The notes: generated from the sequence alone by a model not told the origin. DNA of 38,132 nucleotides from Streptomyces corynorhini (GCF_003346515.1 NZ_QQNA01000124.1:1-38132); one strand, 5' to 3'. Positions 14,995 to 22,918 are shown, counted from the first letter of the stretch. Translations and numbers: made by a program.

Positions 14995-17630
14995 GCGGAG
15001 CCTCCGGAGATCAGGGTGAGGAACGCGTCCTCCAGGCGGCGGTGGGGTCCGACCCCGGTCAGCGGGACGTCCAGCCGGAGCAGTTCGGTGACCAGGGTGG
15101 CGGTGCTGGCGCCGTCGAGCCGTACGAGCAGCCCGGGGACGCCGTCGGCGCGGGCGGCGGAGCCGATGCCGGGCAGCGCGGCGATCTTCTCGATGACGGG
15201 CTCCGGCACCTCCTCGGCGGTGGTGACGAGCAGGGTGTCACCCGATCCGGTGATCTCCTCGACCGGTCCTGCCTGCACGAGTTCGCCCCGGCGCATGACC
15301 ACCAGGTGGGTGCAGGACTGTTCGACCTCGGAGAGGAGATGGCTGGAGACGATGACCGTCCGGCCGCCGGCCGCGTACCGGATCATCACGTCCCGCATCT
15401 CGCGGATCTGCGGCGGGTCGAGACCGTTGGTCGGTTCGTCGAGGATCAGCAGATCCGGCATGCCGAGCATCGCCTGGGCGATGGCGAGGCGCTGGCGCAT
15501 CCCCTGCGAGTACGTGCGGACGGCACGGGCGAGCGCGTCGCCGAGCCCGGCGATCTCCAGAGCCTCCTCGATGTGGGAGTCCTCGGCGGGACGGCCGGTG
15601 GCCTGCCAGTACAGCTCCAGGTTGGCCCGTCCCGACAGATGCGGCAGGAAGCCCGCGCCCTCCACGAACGCGCCGACCCGGGAGAGCACCGGGGCGCCGG
15701 GCCTGATGGCGTGGCCGAAGACCCTGATCTCACCGGCGTCGGGGGCGATCAGCCCCATCAGCATGCGCAGGGTGGTGGTCTTCCCCGCGCCGTTCGGACC
15801 GAGCAGGCCGAGCACCTGGCCCTTCTCGACCTGGAAGGAGAGGTCACGGACCGCGTACCGGTCGGCGGACTTGGCGTACCGCTTCGACAGCCCCTCGATC
15901 CGCAGCGGCACCCCGGCCAGCGCGGGATCGGGCGCCGGGGCGCCGCCTCGGCGGCGGGCGGTGAGCAGCAGCCCGGCCGCGATCAGCACGCCGATGACCG
16001 GCAGCCCCCAGGTCCACCAGGGCAGCGCCGTGGAGCCGCTGGTGAGCGCGGGCGCGGTGGGTACGGTCAGCGGTCCGTCGAGCGCGACCTTGTAGGTGGC
16101 GGGGGCGACCGGTGAGGCGTAGCCGAGGTCGGTGGCGGCGAGCACGAGCCGCAGCCGGTGCCCGGGGGCGAGCTGGTGGTCCACGGCGGGCAGGGTCAGC
16201 TCCACGGCCCTGCCCTTCTCGGCGCCCTCGACCCTGACGGGGGCGACGAGTTGCGACGGCAGTACCGTACGGCCGCCGTCGGGTCCGACGTCGTACACCT
16301 TGGCGAACAGCACCGCGTCGCCGCTGCTGGAGGTGACGGTGGCGCGGACGGTCGGGGCGCCGGTGATCCGCAGCGACCGGGTGAGCGGCGCGGATTCGAA
16401 GGCGGCGTGCTGTCCGGGGAAGTCGAGCGAGAGCCCGACCCCGAACGTGGAGAGCTGGGAGAGCCCGCCCGCGATGCCGGGAACGGTGGAGATCGCGGGC
16501 GGGCTCGCGCCGGCCGGATTCTCGAACGTCTCGGTGGCGCCGTCGAGCGCGACGGTGGTGGTGTCGCTCGCCAGCCCCGGGTAGCGGTCGCTGGTCGCGC
16601 CGGTCAGCTGGGCCCTGCCGTCGGTGGAGTCGACGCCGCCGGTCCTGGTGACGCGGAAGGCGGGGCCGGTGTCCGCGCTCTTGTCGTCCTTGAGGTAGCG
16701 GTCGAACCAGGAGGTGACGCGGTTCAGCACCCGGCCGCCCTCCATGTCGCCGCCGTCGTGCCCGCCCGCGATCCAGTCGACGTCGACCGGTGCGCCGTTG
16801 GCGCGGATCGCCTTCTGCATGGCGTCGGCCTGGCCGAGCGGGAAGAGCGAGTCGGTCTGGCCCTGGAAGATCAGCGCGGGCACGTCGATCCGGTCGCCGA
16901 CGGCGGCGGGGCTGCGCTCCTCCAGCAGGGTACGGGCGGGCTCGTCCGGGGTGCCGGAGACGGCGACCCGCTGGTACATCGCGCACAGCGACTTCTCGAA
17001 GGTGTCGCAGCCGCCCCCGCCGGAGAAGAAGATCCCCGCCCAGAGCTTCTTGAAGACGCCGTCGGGGAAGAGCGCGTCGGCGAGGTTCCAGTACGTGATC
17101 TGCGGGGCGATCGCGTCGACCCGTTTGTCGTACCCGGCGGCGAGCAGCGAGACGGCCCCTCCGTAGGAGGCGCCCGTGATCCCGACCCGGGGGTCGCCCT
17201 TCGCGTCGAGCCGCACCTCGGGCCGCTTCGCGAGCCAGTCGATCAGCCGGGAGACGTCCTTGACCTCGTGCTCCGGGTCGTTGAGCCCGATCCGGCCGGT
17301 CGACTTCCCGAAGCCGCGCGCCGACCAGGTCAGCACCGCGTACCCGTCGCGCGCGAGCGTCTCCGCCTGGCCGCGCACATCGGCCTTGCTGCCGCCGAAG
17401 CCGTGCCCGATCAGTACGGCGGGCCTGCGCCCGCCGCCGCCGGAGGTGAAGTACGAGGTGTCGATCCGGGCACCCGGCATCGTCATCACCCGGTCCTCCC
17501 GGTGTACGGCGGGCGCACCGTCCGACGCGACGGCGGACCAGGTACCGGCTCCGGCCAGCACGGCGACGACGGCCAGCACCACCGGCCATCGCGCGCGCAG
17601 CCAGGACCGGCGGGGGGTTCGGGTCTCCAT
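14991..17630 (-). CDS. Fusion: S15-type alpha/beta hydrolase plus ABC transporter ATPase
   Basis: An 879-residue protein with two enzymes on opposite sides of the membrane. An N-terminal anchor (about 13-30) leads to an alpha/beta hydrolase of the X-Pro dipeptidyl-peptidase/CocE type with oxyanion region HGFGGSK and triad Ser155 (GASYGG), Asp260 (FQGQTDSLFP) and His291 (GGHDGG). A PepX C-terminal-like beta domain (about 395-520) and a second membrane helix (about 538-558) follow. Residues about 575-879 are an ABC ATPase: Walker A GPNGAGKTT (611-619), signature YSQGMRQR (707-714), Walker B LLILDEP (727-733) and switch VSSH. The hydrolase is predicted outside and the ATPase inside. Each half looks complete. 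It is coupled to the permease downstream. Confidence 0.88.
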   Translation of the reverse strand: METRTPRRSWLRARWPVVLAVVAVLAGAGTWSAVASDGAPAVHREDRVMTMPGARIDTSYFTSGGGGRRPAVLIGHGFGGSKADVRGQAETLARDGYAVLTWSARGFGKSTGRIGLNDPEHEVKDVSRLIDWLAKRPEVRLDAKGDPRVGITGASYGGAVSLLAAGYDKRVDAIAPQITYWNLADALFPDGVFKKLWAGIFFSGGGGCDTFEKSLCAMYQRVAVSGTPDEPARTLLEERSPAAVGDRIDVPALIFQGQTDSLFPLGQADAMQKAIRANGAPVDVDWIAGGHDGGDMEGGRVLNRVTSWFDRYLKDDKSADTGPAFRVTRTGGVDSTDGRAQLTGATSDRYPGLASDTTTVALDGATETFENPAGASPPAISTVPGIAGGLSQLSTFGVGLSLDFPGQHAAFESAPLTRSLRITGAPTVRATVTSSSGDAVLFAKVYDVGPDGGRTVLPSQLVAPVRVEGAEKGRAVELTLPAVDHQLAPGHRLRLVLAATDLGYASPVAPATYKVALDGPLTVPTAPALTSGSTALPWWTWGLPVIGVLIAAGLLLTARRRGGAPAPDPALAGVPLRIEGLSKRYAKSADRYAVRDLSFQVEKGQVLGLLGPNGAGKTTTLRMLMGLIAPDAGEIRVFGHAIRPGAPVLSRVGAFVEGAGFLPHLSGRANLELYWQATGRPAEDSHIEEALEIAGLGDALARAVRTYSQGMRQRLAIAQAMLGMPDLLILDEPTNGLDPPQIREMRDVMIRYAAGGRTVIVSSHLLSEVEQSCTHLVVMRRGELVQAGPVEEITGSGDTLLVTTAEEVPEPVIEKIAALPGIGSAARADGVPGLLVRLDGASTATLVTELLRLDVPLTGVGPHRRLEDAFLTLISGGSA

Positions 17631-17819
17631 TCTTGAACCCTAAACGGCTCTGGGGACGGCCCACCGTGCCCCCGGTCGGAACTGGGCGGCCTCCTTGAGG
17701 AGTACGCCCGGCCGACGGCGTACACCAGACGCGGTACGCGAGGCGGGCGACGCGGTCCACGTGGGCCGGGCCGAGTCTGCCATCACAGCGCTTGAAGCAC
17801 GACCACTTGGTTCGCGGGT
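17631..17819 (-). other. Spacer between the hydrolase/ABC operon and the damaged methyltransferase
   Basis: Presumed promoter region of the minus-strand hydrolase/ABC operon. No clear -35/-10 pair, hairpin or gene is visible. Confidence 0.3.
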
Positions 17820-18470
17820 TCATCGAGCCAGAGGCGGTGTAACCCGTCCCTGTCGATCGACAGGCCGTACCGGCCGGCGCCTGGGCGGCCGGCACTCACC
17901 CAGTGAGTCAACCATCAGACACGCGCTGCCGTAGCCCACGTTGGCGACGATGACCCCGCCCGGACGGACCTGCTCCCGCCACGCGTCAGGGATACGGCCT
18001 ACGCCGCACGTGGCCGGCAGTCTGTCGTACGGGGCGTGCTCGGCGCAGCCGGCCATGCCGTCCCGGCGATCAGCTTCATGATCACCCCCGAGGCGGTGAG
18101 CCAGGAGAGCGGCGTTGTATCCGGTACCGACACCGATCTCCAGAACATGGTTGCCGTGCACCACGTCCAGGGCCTCGAGCATCGTGGCCATGGGGGAGGG
18201 GCGTGTTGAGGAGCTGGTGGCAACGCCGGTCGCGTCGAACTGCGTCAGCAGCGATGTGTCCCGGTAGGCCGCGGCGAGCCACGTCGGGTCCTCCTGTCCG
18301 TACCGGTGTATGCGCCCCTGCGCGCGAACGGTGAACTCGGGTACGAACACGTGCCGGGGGACGCCGGCAAAGGCGTCGATCCAGTGTTCGGAGCGTAATG
18401 CTCCCGCGGCGGTGAGCTGGTCCGTCATCATGCGGCGCAGATCGTCTGCGGACGGTGAGGTGATGGTCAT
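17820..18470 (-). pseudogene. Damaged methyltransferase of ATP-grasp RiPP type
   Basis: The 216-codon frame starts like the protein-L-isoaspartate-methyltransferase-like enzymes found beside ATP-grasp peptide maturases (FAGVPRHVFVPEF, then SAM motif I VLEIGVGTGYNAALLAHRLG). After motif I about 30-40 residues are missing or frameshifted: HRLGGDHEADRRDG runs straight into the conserved block APYDRLPATCGVGRIP, DAWREQVRPGGVIVANVGYG. The C-terminal part of the family is absent and the tail is arginine/proline-rich out-of-frame sequence. Family members are much longer, so I call it a pseudogene. Its ATG overlaps the stop of the ATP-grasp remnant (ATGA), preserving the ancestral operon coupling. In intact systems this enzyme would methylate the peptide or an aspartate in it. 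Confidence 0.72.
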
Positions 18471-18660
18471 GGGAGCCTTAGCAGGTCAGCGAGGGCTCGG
18501 GGGACGGGGGGACGGAGTTCCGGGACGAACGCCCACTGTCCGTTCGGATTCACATCGATGAGGTGCCACTCCCCGCCCTTACCAACGAGGAAGTCCAGGG
18601 CGGCGTAATGGAGTCCGAAGACTTCCATCAGCTTGCGCACGCCTGTGGCGACCGCCGTTC
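18467..18660 (-). pseudogene. 3' stump of an ATP-grasp peptide maturase (TgmB-like)
   Basis: About 64 codons survive. GVRKLMEVFGLHYAALDFLV, GEWHLIDVNPNGQWAFV and RALADLLRLP match the end of ATP-grasp ligases that make graspetides; the NPNGQW block is the metal/ATP-site signature close to the C-terminus. The ATP-binding core and leader-binding domain are gone. The stump begins immediately after the stop codon of the oxygenase gene (18661), a clean junction that looks like deletion or insertion. It overlaps the methyltransferase start by 4 bases. A GTG in TGVRK could start a peptide but no catalytic function is possible. Confidence 0.72.
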
Positions 18661-19917
18661 TCAGTGCGGAGCTACAGGGAGATGGGTGGCCGGAAGCGCA
18701 ACCCGACCACGCGCGCGGAAGCCGAAACTGATGAGGATGACGCTCTCTCCGGCACTGAGGGGCGTCCTTCCGTGCGGGGTGACAGCTCCATCGAATACAA
18801 CGCAATCCCCCGGTGCGAGATCGCATTCGCGGTAGCCGTCAGCGCCAATGAAGACGGTGGTGCTCACCGCGTGAGCTGAGGGGAGGCGCTCATGTCTGAG
18901 GCACAGGATCAGGTTTGCCTCGCCGAAGCCGAACTCGTCGACATGGAAGTCGAGAAAATGCCCTTCTTCCAGGTAAGCGATGTAGACGCCGTTGTGCGGT
19001 TGCTCGACCTCCAGACCAGTGGACCGCGCTACGACTGCGGCGAGATCGACTTGCCCGGCGAAGCGGTTCGCGGCGTCACCGACGGCCGCGTTCCACTTGC
19101 CGTTGTGGAGGTATCCGTCAGCAGCCAGAGCTTTCTCCGCCTCCTGCTCCATTGCGGCGAGCAACTCCACGGGGAACGACTGATCACGCAGGTGACGGGG
19201 GTGTACGCGCTCGTGTGCGGTGAGAGAGCGCACGGTGTCCCGCATGGCGGGGAACGCGCCGGCCCACCGGGCCGGGATCCGGGCCGTGGTCCGGGATTGG
19301 AGCCATGCCGTCCATCGCCTGCTCCACTGCGCCGCTTCTGCGCCACCGGCCGCCGGAAAGAACGTGCCGGCGGCTGCCCGTCCGATCAGCAGCTCAACGC
19401 GGCCGAGTGCGGCATGGGTGGATTCGATCAGCCCCGCGTCACCCTTGGCGATCCGCAGCCGCAACGCTTCCCGCAGGTGCGCGTGCGCGGATACAAGGTC
19501 GCCTTGTTCCAGGAGGTGTTTACCGAAGTGCTGGAGTGCGAAGTCGACGAGTTCCGGGTGCCGGCTCCGGGCAGTGTCCAGGGCCCTGCGGTAGAGCACG
19601 TCGGCGGCCTCTGCTTCGTCGGCGTAGCGATAGGCGTCGCCGAGGTTGAGTTCGGTAGCGATGACGGCCCGGATGTTGCCGCTGGCTGTGGCCAGGTCGA
19701 GCGCCTGCCGCAGGAACACCCGTGCTTCGTGGGGGTCCCCCAGGGTCACCAAGCCGATGCCGACCCACCGGGCCAGGACGCGCGCCTGGCTGAGGTCCGT
19801 ACCTGCGGAAAGCGCCCGAAGATCCTCGCGGAGCCCGTCGACGGCGACGGCCAAGTGGTTGCGGTCGGTGGGGACCATACGCAGGTCCTCGTCTTGGGTG
19901 ATGAGGTGCTGGAGCAT
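18661..19917 (-). CDS. TPR-2OG-Fe(II) oxygenase fusion, putative peptide-modifying enzyme
   Basis: A 418-residue protein. ATG 19917 has AGGGAGGGG just upstream. Residues about 35-190 are helical TPR-like repeats (ARVFLRQALDLATASGNIRA, ELNLGDAYRYADEAEAADVL, HLREALRLRIAKGDAG). Residues about 235-410 form a 2-oxoglutarate/Fe(II) oxygenase double-stranded helix with metal ligands His325 and Asp327 (FLDFHVDEFGFG) and His382 (VTPHGRTPL), and Arg384 as a candidate 2-oxoglutarate contact. Likely reaction: hydroxylation or oxidative change of a peptide side chain, with the TPR part holding the precursor. It starts 38 bases after the HExxH gene and its stop abuts the ATP-grasp stump. An ordinary prolyl-4-hydroxylase-like enzyme is the alternative. 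Confidence 0.75.
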   Translation of the reverse strand: MLQHLITQDEDLRMVPTDRNHLAVAVDGLREDLRALSAGTDLSQARVLARWVGIGLVTLGDPHEARVFLRQALDLATASGNIRAVIATELNLGDAYRYADEAEAADVLYRRALDTARSRHPELVDFALQHFGKHLLEQGDLVSAHAHLREALRLRIAKGDAGLIESTHAALGRVELLIGRAAAGTFFPAAGGAEAAQWSRRWTAWLQSRTTARIPARWAGAFPAMRDTVRSLTAHERVHPRHLRDQSFPVELLAAMEQEAEKALAADGYLHNGKWNAAVGDAANRFAGQVDLAAVVARSTGLEVEQPHNGVYIAYLEEGHFLDFHVDEFGFGEANLILCLRHERLPSAHAVSTTVFIGADGYRECDLAPGDCVVFDGAVTPHGRTPLSAGESVILISFGFRARGRVALPATHLPVAPH

Positions 19918-19955
19918 CCGCCCCTCCCTTTCTCTGCCGCTCCGACTGGTCGGTG

Positions 19956-20882
19956 CTACAGCTGGTCGGTCTGGTGCCGCAAGTCGGCCAGCAGCTCTAC
20001 GCCGTGCGAGGAGAAGTGCTCACTCAAGAGTTCGAGTTTGCGCATGAGGTAGCGGACGGCCGGAAGTCCCTCGTCGTAGGCACTCTGGAAGCTCACGCGC
20101 TCGTTGGGCGTCAGGTCGTCTCGGCCCAGTTCGGTCTGGCGGAACCGCAGCAGTTGGTTGTACACGCAGGTCGCGTGGAAAGCCCGGTCGATCTCCCAGA
20201 ACTGGTTGCGGTCCGCTCCCTGCGCGGCACGCCACGCGATCTCAATCTTGGGAGAGGTCTTCGAGGAGTACCCGTCGGCGAAGACCTGGCGCTGGAGGAC
20301 GTGAAAACTGATCGACTGGTGTGTCCCCTCGTGCAGGAGGTTCTCCGCCAGGAAGAGACGGGACGGCTCCGGGCTGACGGTATTCGGCGGAATGTGATGG
20401 CGGGCCTTCTCTGAGAACACGATGACGTACGGGAGCGCCGGATCGCTGGAACTGGTCAGCGAGGAGGTGCGGACGCCGGGCTTGAGACCCACCCACAACA
20501 GCCCACGGACGAATTCACGCACGCGGGTGAATCCCTCGGGGTGGACCAACGACAGGCGGTCCAGTGCCTGAGCCAGCGCCGCTCGGCGCTCGTCGGTGTG
20601 CTCGGCGATCTCGTAGTTCGACAGGTTGATCTCGTCAGCGATCTCACCGGGCAGCTTGGCATCGAACCAGTCAAAGCTCGCCCCGGCGACGGTCACATTG
20701 TCGCTGCGCAGGGAGCGGGCGTGCTCCGCGTAGGGGGTGCCGGACTTCACGAGGCGCTCCATCAGGGCGAACGGGAGAGTCCACTCGACACCTCCCTCGC
20801 GGAGCCTGGACAGCGCAAGGTCCTTGCGGCTGAGGTCGAAGAAAGAGCCGGACTCCACACGGGTGGCAATCGTGGCCGACAC
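19956..20882 (-). CDS. HExxH-motif putative peptide-modifying metalloenzyme
   Basis: A 308-residue protein from GTG 20882, which has GAGGAG 8 bases upstream. The motif LLHEGTHQ gives metal ligands His184 and His188 with Glu185; His236 in IDRAFHATCVYNQLL is a candidate third ligand. The layout recalls the 'HEXXH motif-containing putative peptide modification protein' family (TIGR04267-like), members of which are now annotated as 2-oxoglutarate-dependent peptide beta-hydroxylases. No signal peptide or membrane segment is seen, so it is cytoplasmic. It lies between a repeat-containing small peptide gene and a TPR/2OG oxygenase on one strand, which fits RiPP maturation. A zinc peptidase that trims the precursor is the main alternative. 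Family assignment is from motif and context, not from a search. Confidence 0.7.
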   Translation of the reverse strand: MSATIATRVESGSFFDLSRKDLALSRLREGGVEWTLPFALMERLVKSGTPYAEHARSLRSDNVTVAGASFDWFDAKLPGEIADEINLSNYEIAEHTDERRAALAQALDRLSLVHPEGFTRVREFVRGLLWVGLKPGVRTSSLTSSSDPALPYVIVFSEKARHHIPPNTVSPEPSRLFLAENLLHEGTHQSISFHVLQRQVFADGYSSKTSPKIEIAWRAAQGADRNQFWEIDRAFHATCVYNQLLRFRQTELGRDDLTPNERVSFQSAYDEGLPAVRYLMRKLELLSEHFSSHGVELLADLRHQTDQL

Positions 20883-20930
20883 GATGAACTCTCCTCTGGT
20901 GGCAATGTGCAGATGGCGGATCAGGAGGTT

Positions 20931-20967
20931 GCGGGCCGACTCGGCTGTTCATCCCGAGCCGACCCGC
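20931..20967 (-). promoter_or_regulatory. Strong hairpin between precursor and maturase genes
   Basis: On the transcript strand GCGGGTCGGCTCGG, a 9-base loop and CCGAGTCGGCCCGC form a 14-bp stem including two G-U wobbles. It lies 39 bases after the precursor stop and 48 bases before the HExxH start. No T-tract follows. A leaky terminator or an RNA-stabilising element that keeps precursor levels above enzyme levels is likely. Confidence 0.7.
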
Positions 20968-21005
20968 CATGCCGTCAACCAGGCGGCATCAGTTCGGAAC
21001 CGAGG

Positions 21006-21164
21006 TCAGATCTCGGTTCCCTCGGGCGCGAAGTCGCCGTCCGGGACCGAGTGGTCCAAGCGGCGCGTCAGGGACTCGACACTCACCTCGGGCACGAAGT
21101 CGCCGTCCGGGACCGAGTGGTCCAAGCGGCGCGTCAGGGACTCGACTTGAATGCTGTTGGGCAT
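21006..21164 (-). CDS. Putative RiPP precursor peptide with duplicated 22-residue unit (52 aa)
   Basis: ATG 21164 has GGAGAGAG 7 bases upstream. After a six-residue head (MPNSIQ) the peptide is two tandem 22-residue units, residues 7-28 and 29-50, each starting VESLTRRLDHSVPDGDF, differing in one residue (V or A) before PE and in the two-residue linker, ending in EI. There is no Cys or Lys; Asp, His, Ser/Thr and Phe are the likely modified residues. 48 of 52 codons end in G or C, while the overlapping frame does not show this bias, so this frame is the coding one. The DNA of the two units is identical over 52 bases, implying recent duplication. It is the first gene of a minus-strand unit with the HExxH and TPR/2OG enzymes. 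Substrate role is inferred from size, repeats and position. Confidence 0.72.
   Translation of the reverse strand: MPNSIQVESLTRRLDHSVPDGDFVPEVSVESLTRRLDHSVPDGDFAPEGTEI
21015..21146 (-). repeat. 66-bp tandem duplication inside the precursor gene
   Basis: Copies span 21081-21146 and 21015-21080. The first 52 bases are identical, then one mismatch, then eight more identical bases. Confidence 0.92.
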
Positions 21165-21318
21165 GGTCCTGCTCTCTCCATTGGTTACTGCTGCGGATGG
21201 TGCACCTCTCCGAGGTCCGGGGAGGAATCTGTGGGCTACCGGCGCACACCCCCTTCTGCGCGTTCGGCTTGGTCATGGCAATCCCTCGGGCGGGAATCCC
21301 CGGCCCTCAATGCATTCA

Positions 21319-21334
21319 GTGAACAGCTGATCAC
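21319..21334. promoter_or_regulatory. 16-bp near-palindrome between divergent genes
   Basis: GTGAACAGCTGATCAC is symmetric (GTGA-x-CAGCTG-x-TCAC) except for one base pair. It lies 70 bases before the regulator start and 155 bases before the precursor start. It is a candidate operator for the divergent regulator. Confidence 0.45.
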
Positions 21335-21403
21335 GCTCCGGGAGTACGGTATGGCGTCACCGATCCCGTTCAACCCGTTCAAGATCACAACTGGGGGCAG
21401 CAG

Positions 21404-22759
21404 TTGAAGGACACCAAGAACCCGAATGAGGCCCTGGCTCGTGTCATCGCCGAGTCCGGGTGCAGCTATCACGCCCTGGCCGTGACAGTGCGCGTAGTCG
21501 CTTCCGAGGCGGGAGAGCAGCTGGCCACGGCACCGTCTGCCATCGCTCACTGGGTAGCCGGTGGCGCCCCCACGGGACGTACCCCGCTCTACCTCACCGA
21601 GGCCCTCACCAGGAAGACGCACCGCAAGGTGACCGTCGCGGAGATCGGGCTAGGGTCGGAAGCGACCGGGGAGGCCATGAGCACCGACCCGCTGGCCACC
21701 GCCGCCGACCTCGGGAGAGCCGTGATGCAGTCCCGCCGTAACTTCCTCGCCAGTGCGTTCGCGACCACCGCTGTGGCACTGCCACTGACCTACGATCATC
21801 AGGCCGTCGCCGCCACCCTGCGAGCGGGAAAGACCGGCGGCCGGGCAGGCGCCGGCGAGGTGGCCACCGTCCGGCACATCACCAGCGTCTTCACTGCCGT
21901 GGACGAGCGCCTCGGAGGCGGCCACGGGCTGAGCGCGGTGACCACCTACCTGACTGACACCGTGGTGCCAATGCTTCAGGCCATGTATCCCTCCGAGGCA
22001 GTTCGCCGGGACGCCTACGGCGTGGCGGCCGAGCTGTCGTACCTCGCCGCGTGGAAGTACCACGACCTCGGGCGGGAGGGTGCCGCGCAGCGCTACTACC
22101 TGCTTGGCTACCAGCTGGCATGCGAGAGCGACCCGGCAGGTCACGGCGCCTGGATGATGCGCGCGCTCGCACATCAGGCACTCAACCTGAAGCAGCCGGC
22201 CTTCTGCGTCGAACTCGCAGAGGAGTCCCTGCGCCGAGCGCGCGGGAAAGTCGACCCGCAGACCGAGGCCCTGCTGCTGATCACGAGCGCCAGGGCATAC
22301 GGGGCCACGGGGAACGGGCAGAAAGCCGCGGCGGCGCTTCTCGCAGCCGAGGATGCCATGCTCGACACCTCGATGCCGCCCGCATCCTTCACGGCGGCCA
22401 CTGGGCCGGTGGCAGCCACCGTCGCGTCCCACACCGCCAAGACCCTGGCCGAGCTGAAGGATCACCGAGCTGCCGAACGCCACCACCGTGCCGCCCTTTC
22501 CGGGCGTGACCCCGAGGCGTTCCGGCGCATTCACGCTCTGACACTGGGCAATCTCGCCCGGTCCGTCGCCGCCCAGCGCCGCCACGACGAAGCCGTGGGG
22601 ATCTGGAGCCAGTCCCTGGACTTCATGGATGGCGTCGTCTCGGACCGGCACAAGAAGGATCTTCACCATGTCCGTACCACGATGACGAGTTGGTCCCGAC
22701 GTGGCATCCCCGCTGCCGCAGACCTCGGCCAACGCGCCGCCGAACTCGTCCGAGCCTGA
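21404..22759 (+). CDS. TPR-containing transcriptional regulator
   Basis: A 451-residue protein starting at TTG 21404 behind a GGGGGCAG site. The N-terminal 75 residues (NEALARVIAESGCSYHALAV, then SAIAHWVAGGAPTGRTPLYL, TEALTRKTHRKVTVAEIGLG) form the helix-turn-helix module of a large Streptomyces regulator family. A link with SRRNFLASAFATTAVALPL, resembling a twin-arginine signal but internal, leads to helical TPR-like repeats (about 150-440). Such proteins often sit beside small-peptide or secondary-metabolite genes. It is divergent from the precursor/HExxH/oxygenase operon and is its likely regulator, perhaps sensing a peptide through the TPR region (inference). It ends at 22759; nothing is seen in the next 159 bases. 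Confidence 0.82.
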   Translation: MKDTKNPNEALARVIAESGCSYHALAVTVRVVASEAGEQLATAPSAIAHWVAGGAPTGRTPLYLTEALTRKTHRKVTVAEIGLGSEATGEAMSTDPLATAADLGRAVMQSRRNFLASAFATTAVALPLTYDHQAVAATLRAGKTGGRAGAGEVATVRHITSVFTAVDERLGGGHGLSAVTTYLTDTVVPMLQAMYPSEAVRRDAYGVAAELSYLAAWKYHDLGREGAAQRYYLLGYQLACESDPAGHGAWMMRALAHQALNLKQPAFCVELAEESLRRARGKVDPQTEALLLITSARAYGATGNGQKAAAALLAAEDAMLDTSMPPASFTAATGPVAATVASHTAKTLAELKDHRAAERHHRAALSGRDPEAFRRIHALTLGNLARSVAAQRRHDEAVGIWSQSLDFMDGVVSDRHKKDLHHVRTTMTSWSRRGIPAAADLGQRAAELVRA

Positions 22760-22918
22760 CCCGCACCGGATGGTTGTCGCCGTCCGACCCAGATCGGCCG
22801 GCCGACGGGGCGAAGCTGTCAGCGGCTGCTCACCGAGCCGCTGATCACGGCCCTGTCGCGCGCCCGCGACCAGGTCCCGGCCCGGACGACGGCCCCGACC
22901 GCCCAGACACGCCCCGCC

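Noticed and set aside
17176..17643. Plus-strand frame of 155 codons antisense to the hydrolase/ABC fusion
   Set aside because: It has no ribosome site or domain; the minus-strand gene has all catalytic motifs.
20989..21276. 95-codon minus-strand frame overlapping the RiPP precursor gene
   Set aside because: It has a possible ribosome site, but its third codon positions lack the G/C bias and its repeats only mirror the DNA duplication; the 21006-21164 frame shows the coding bias.
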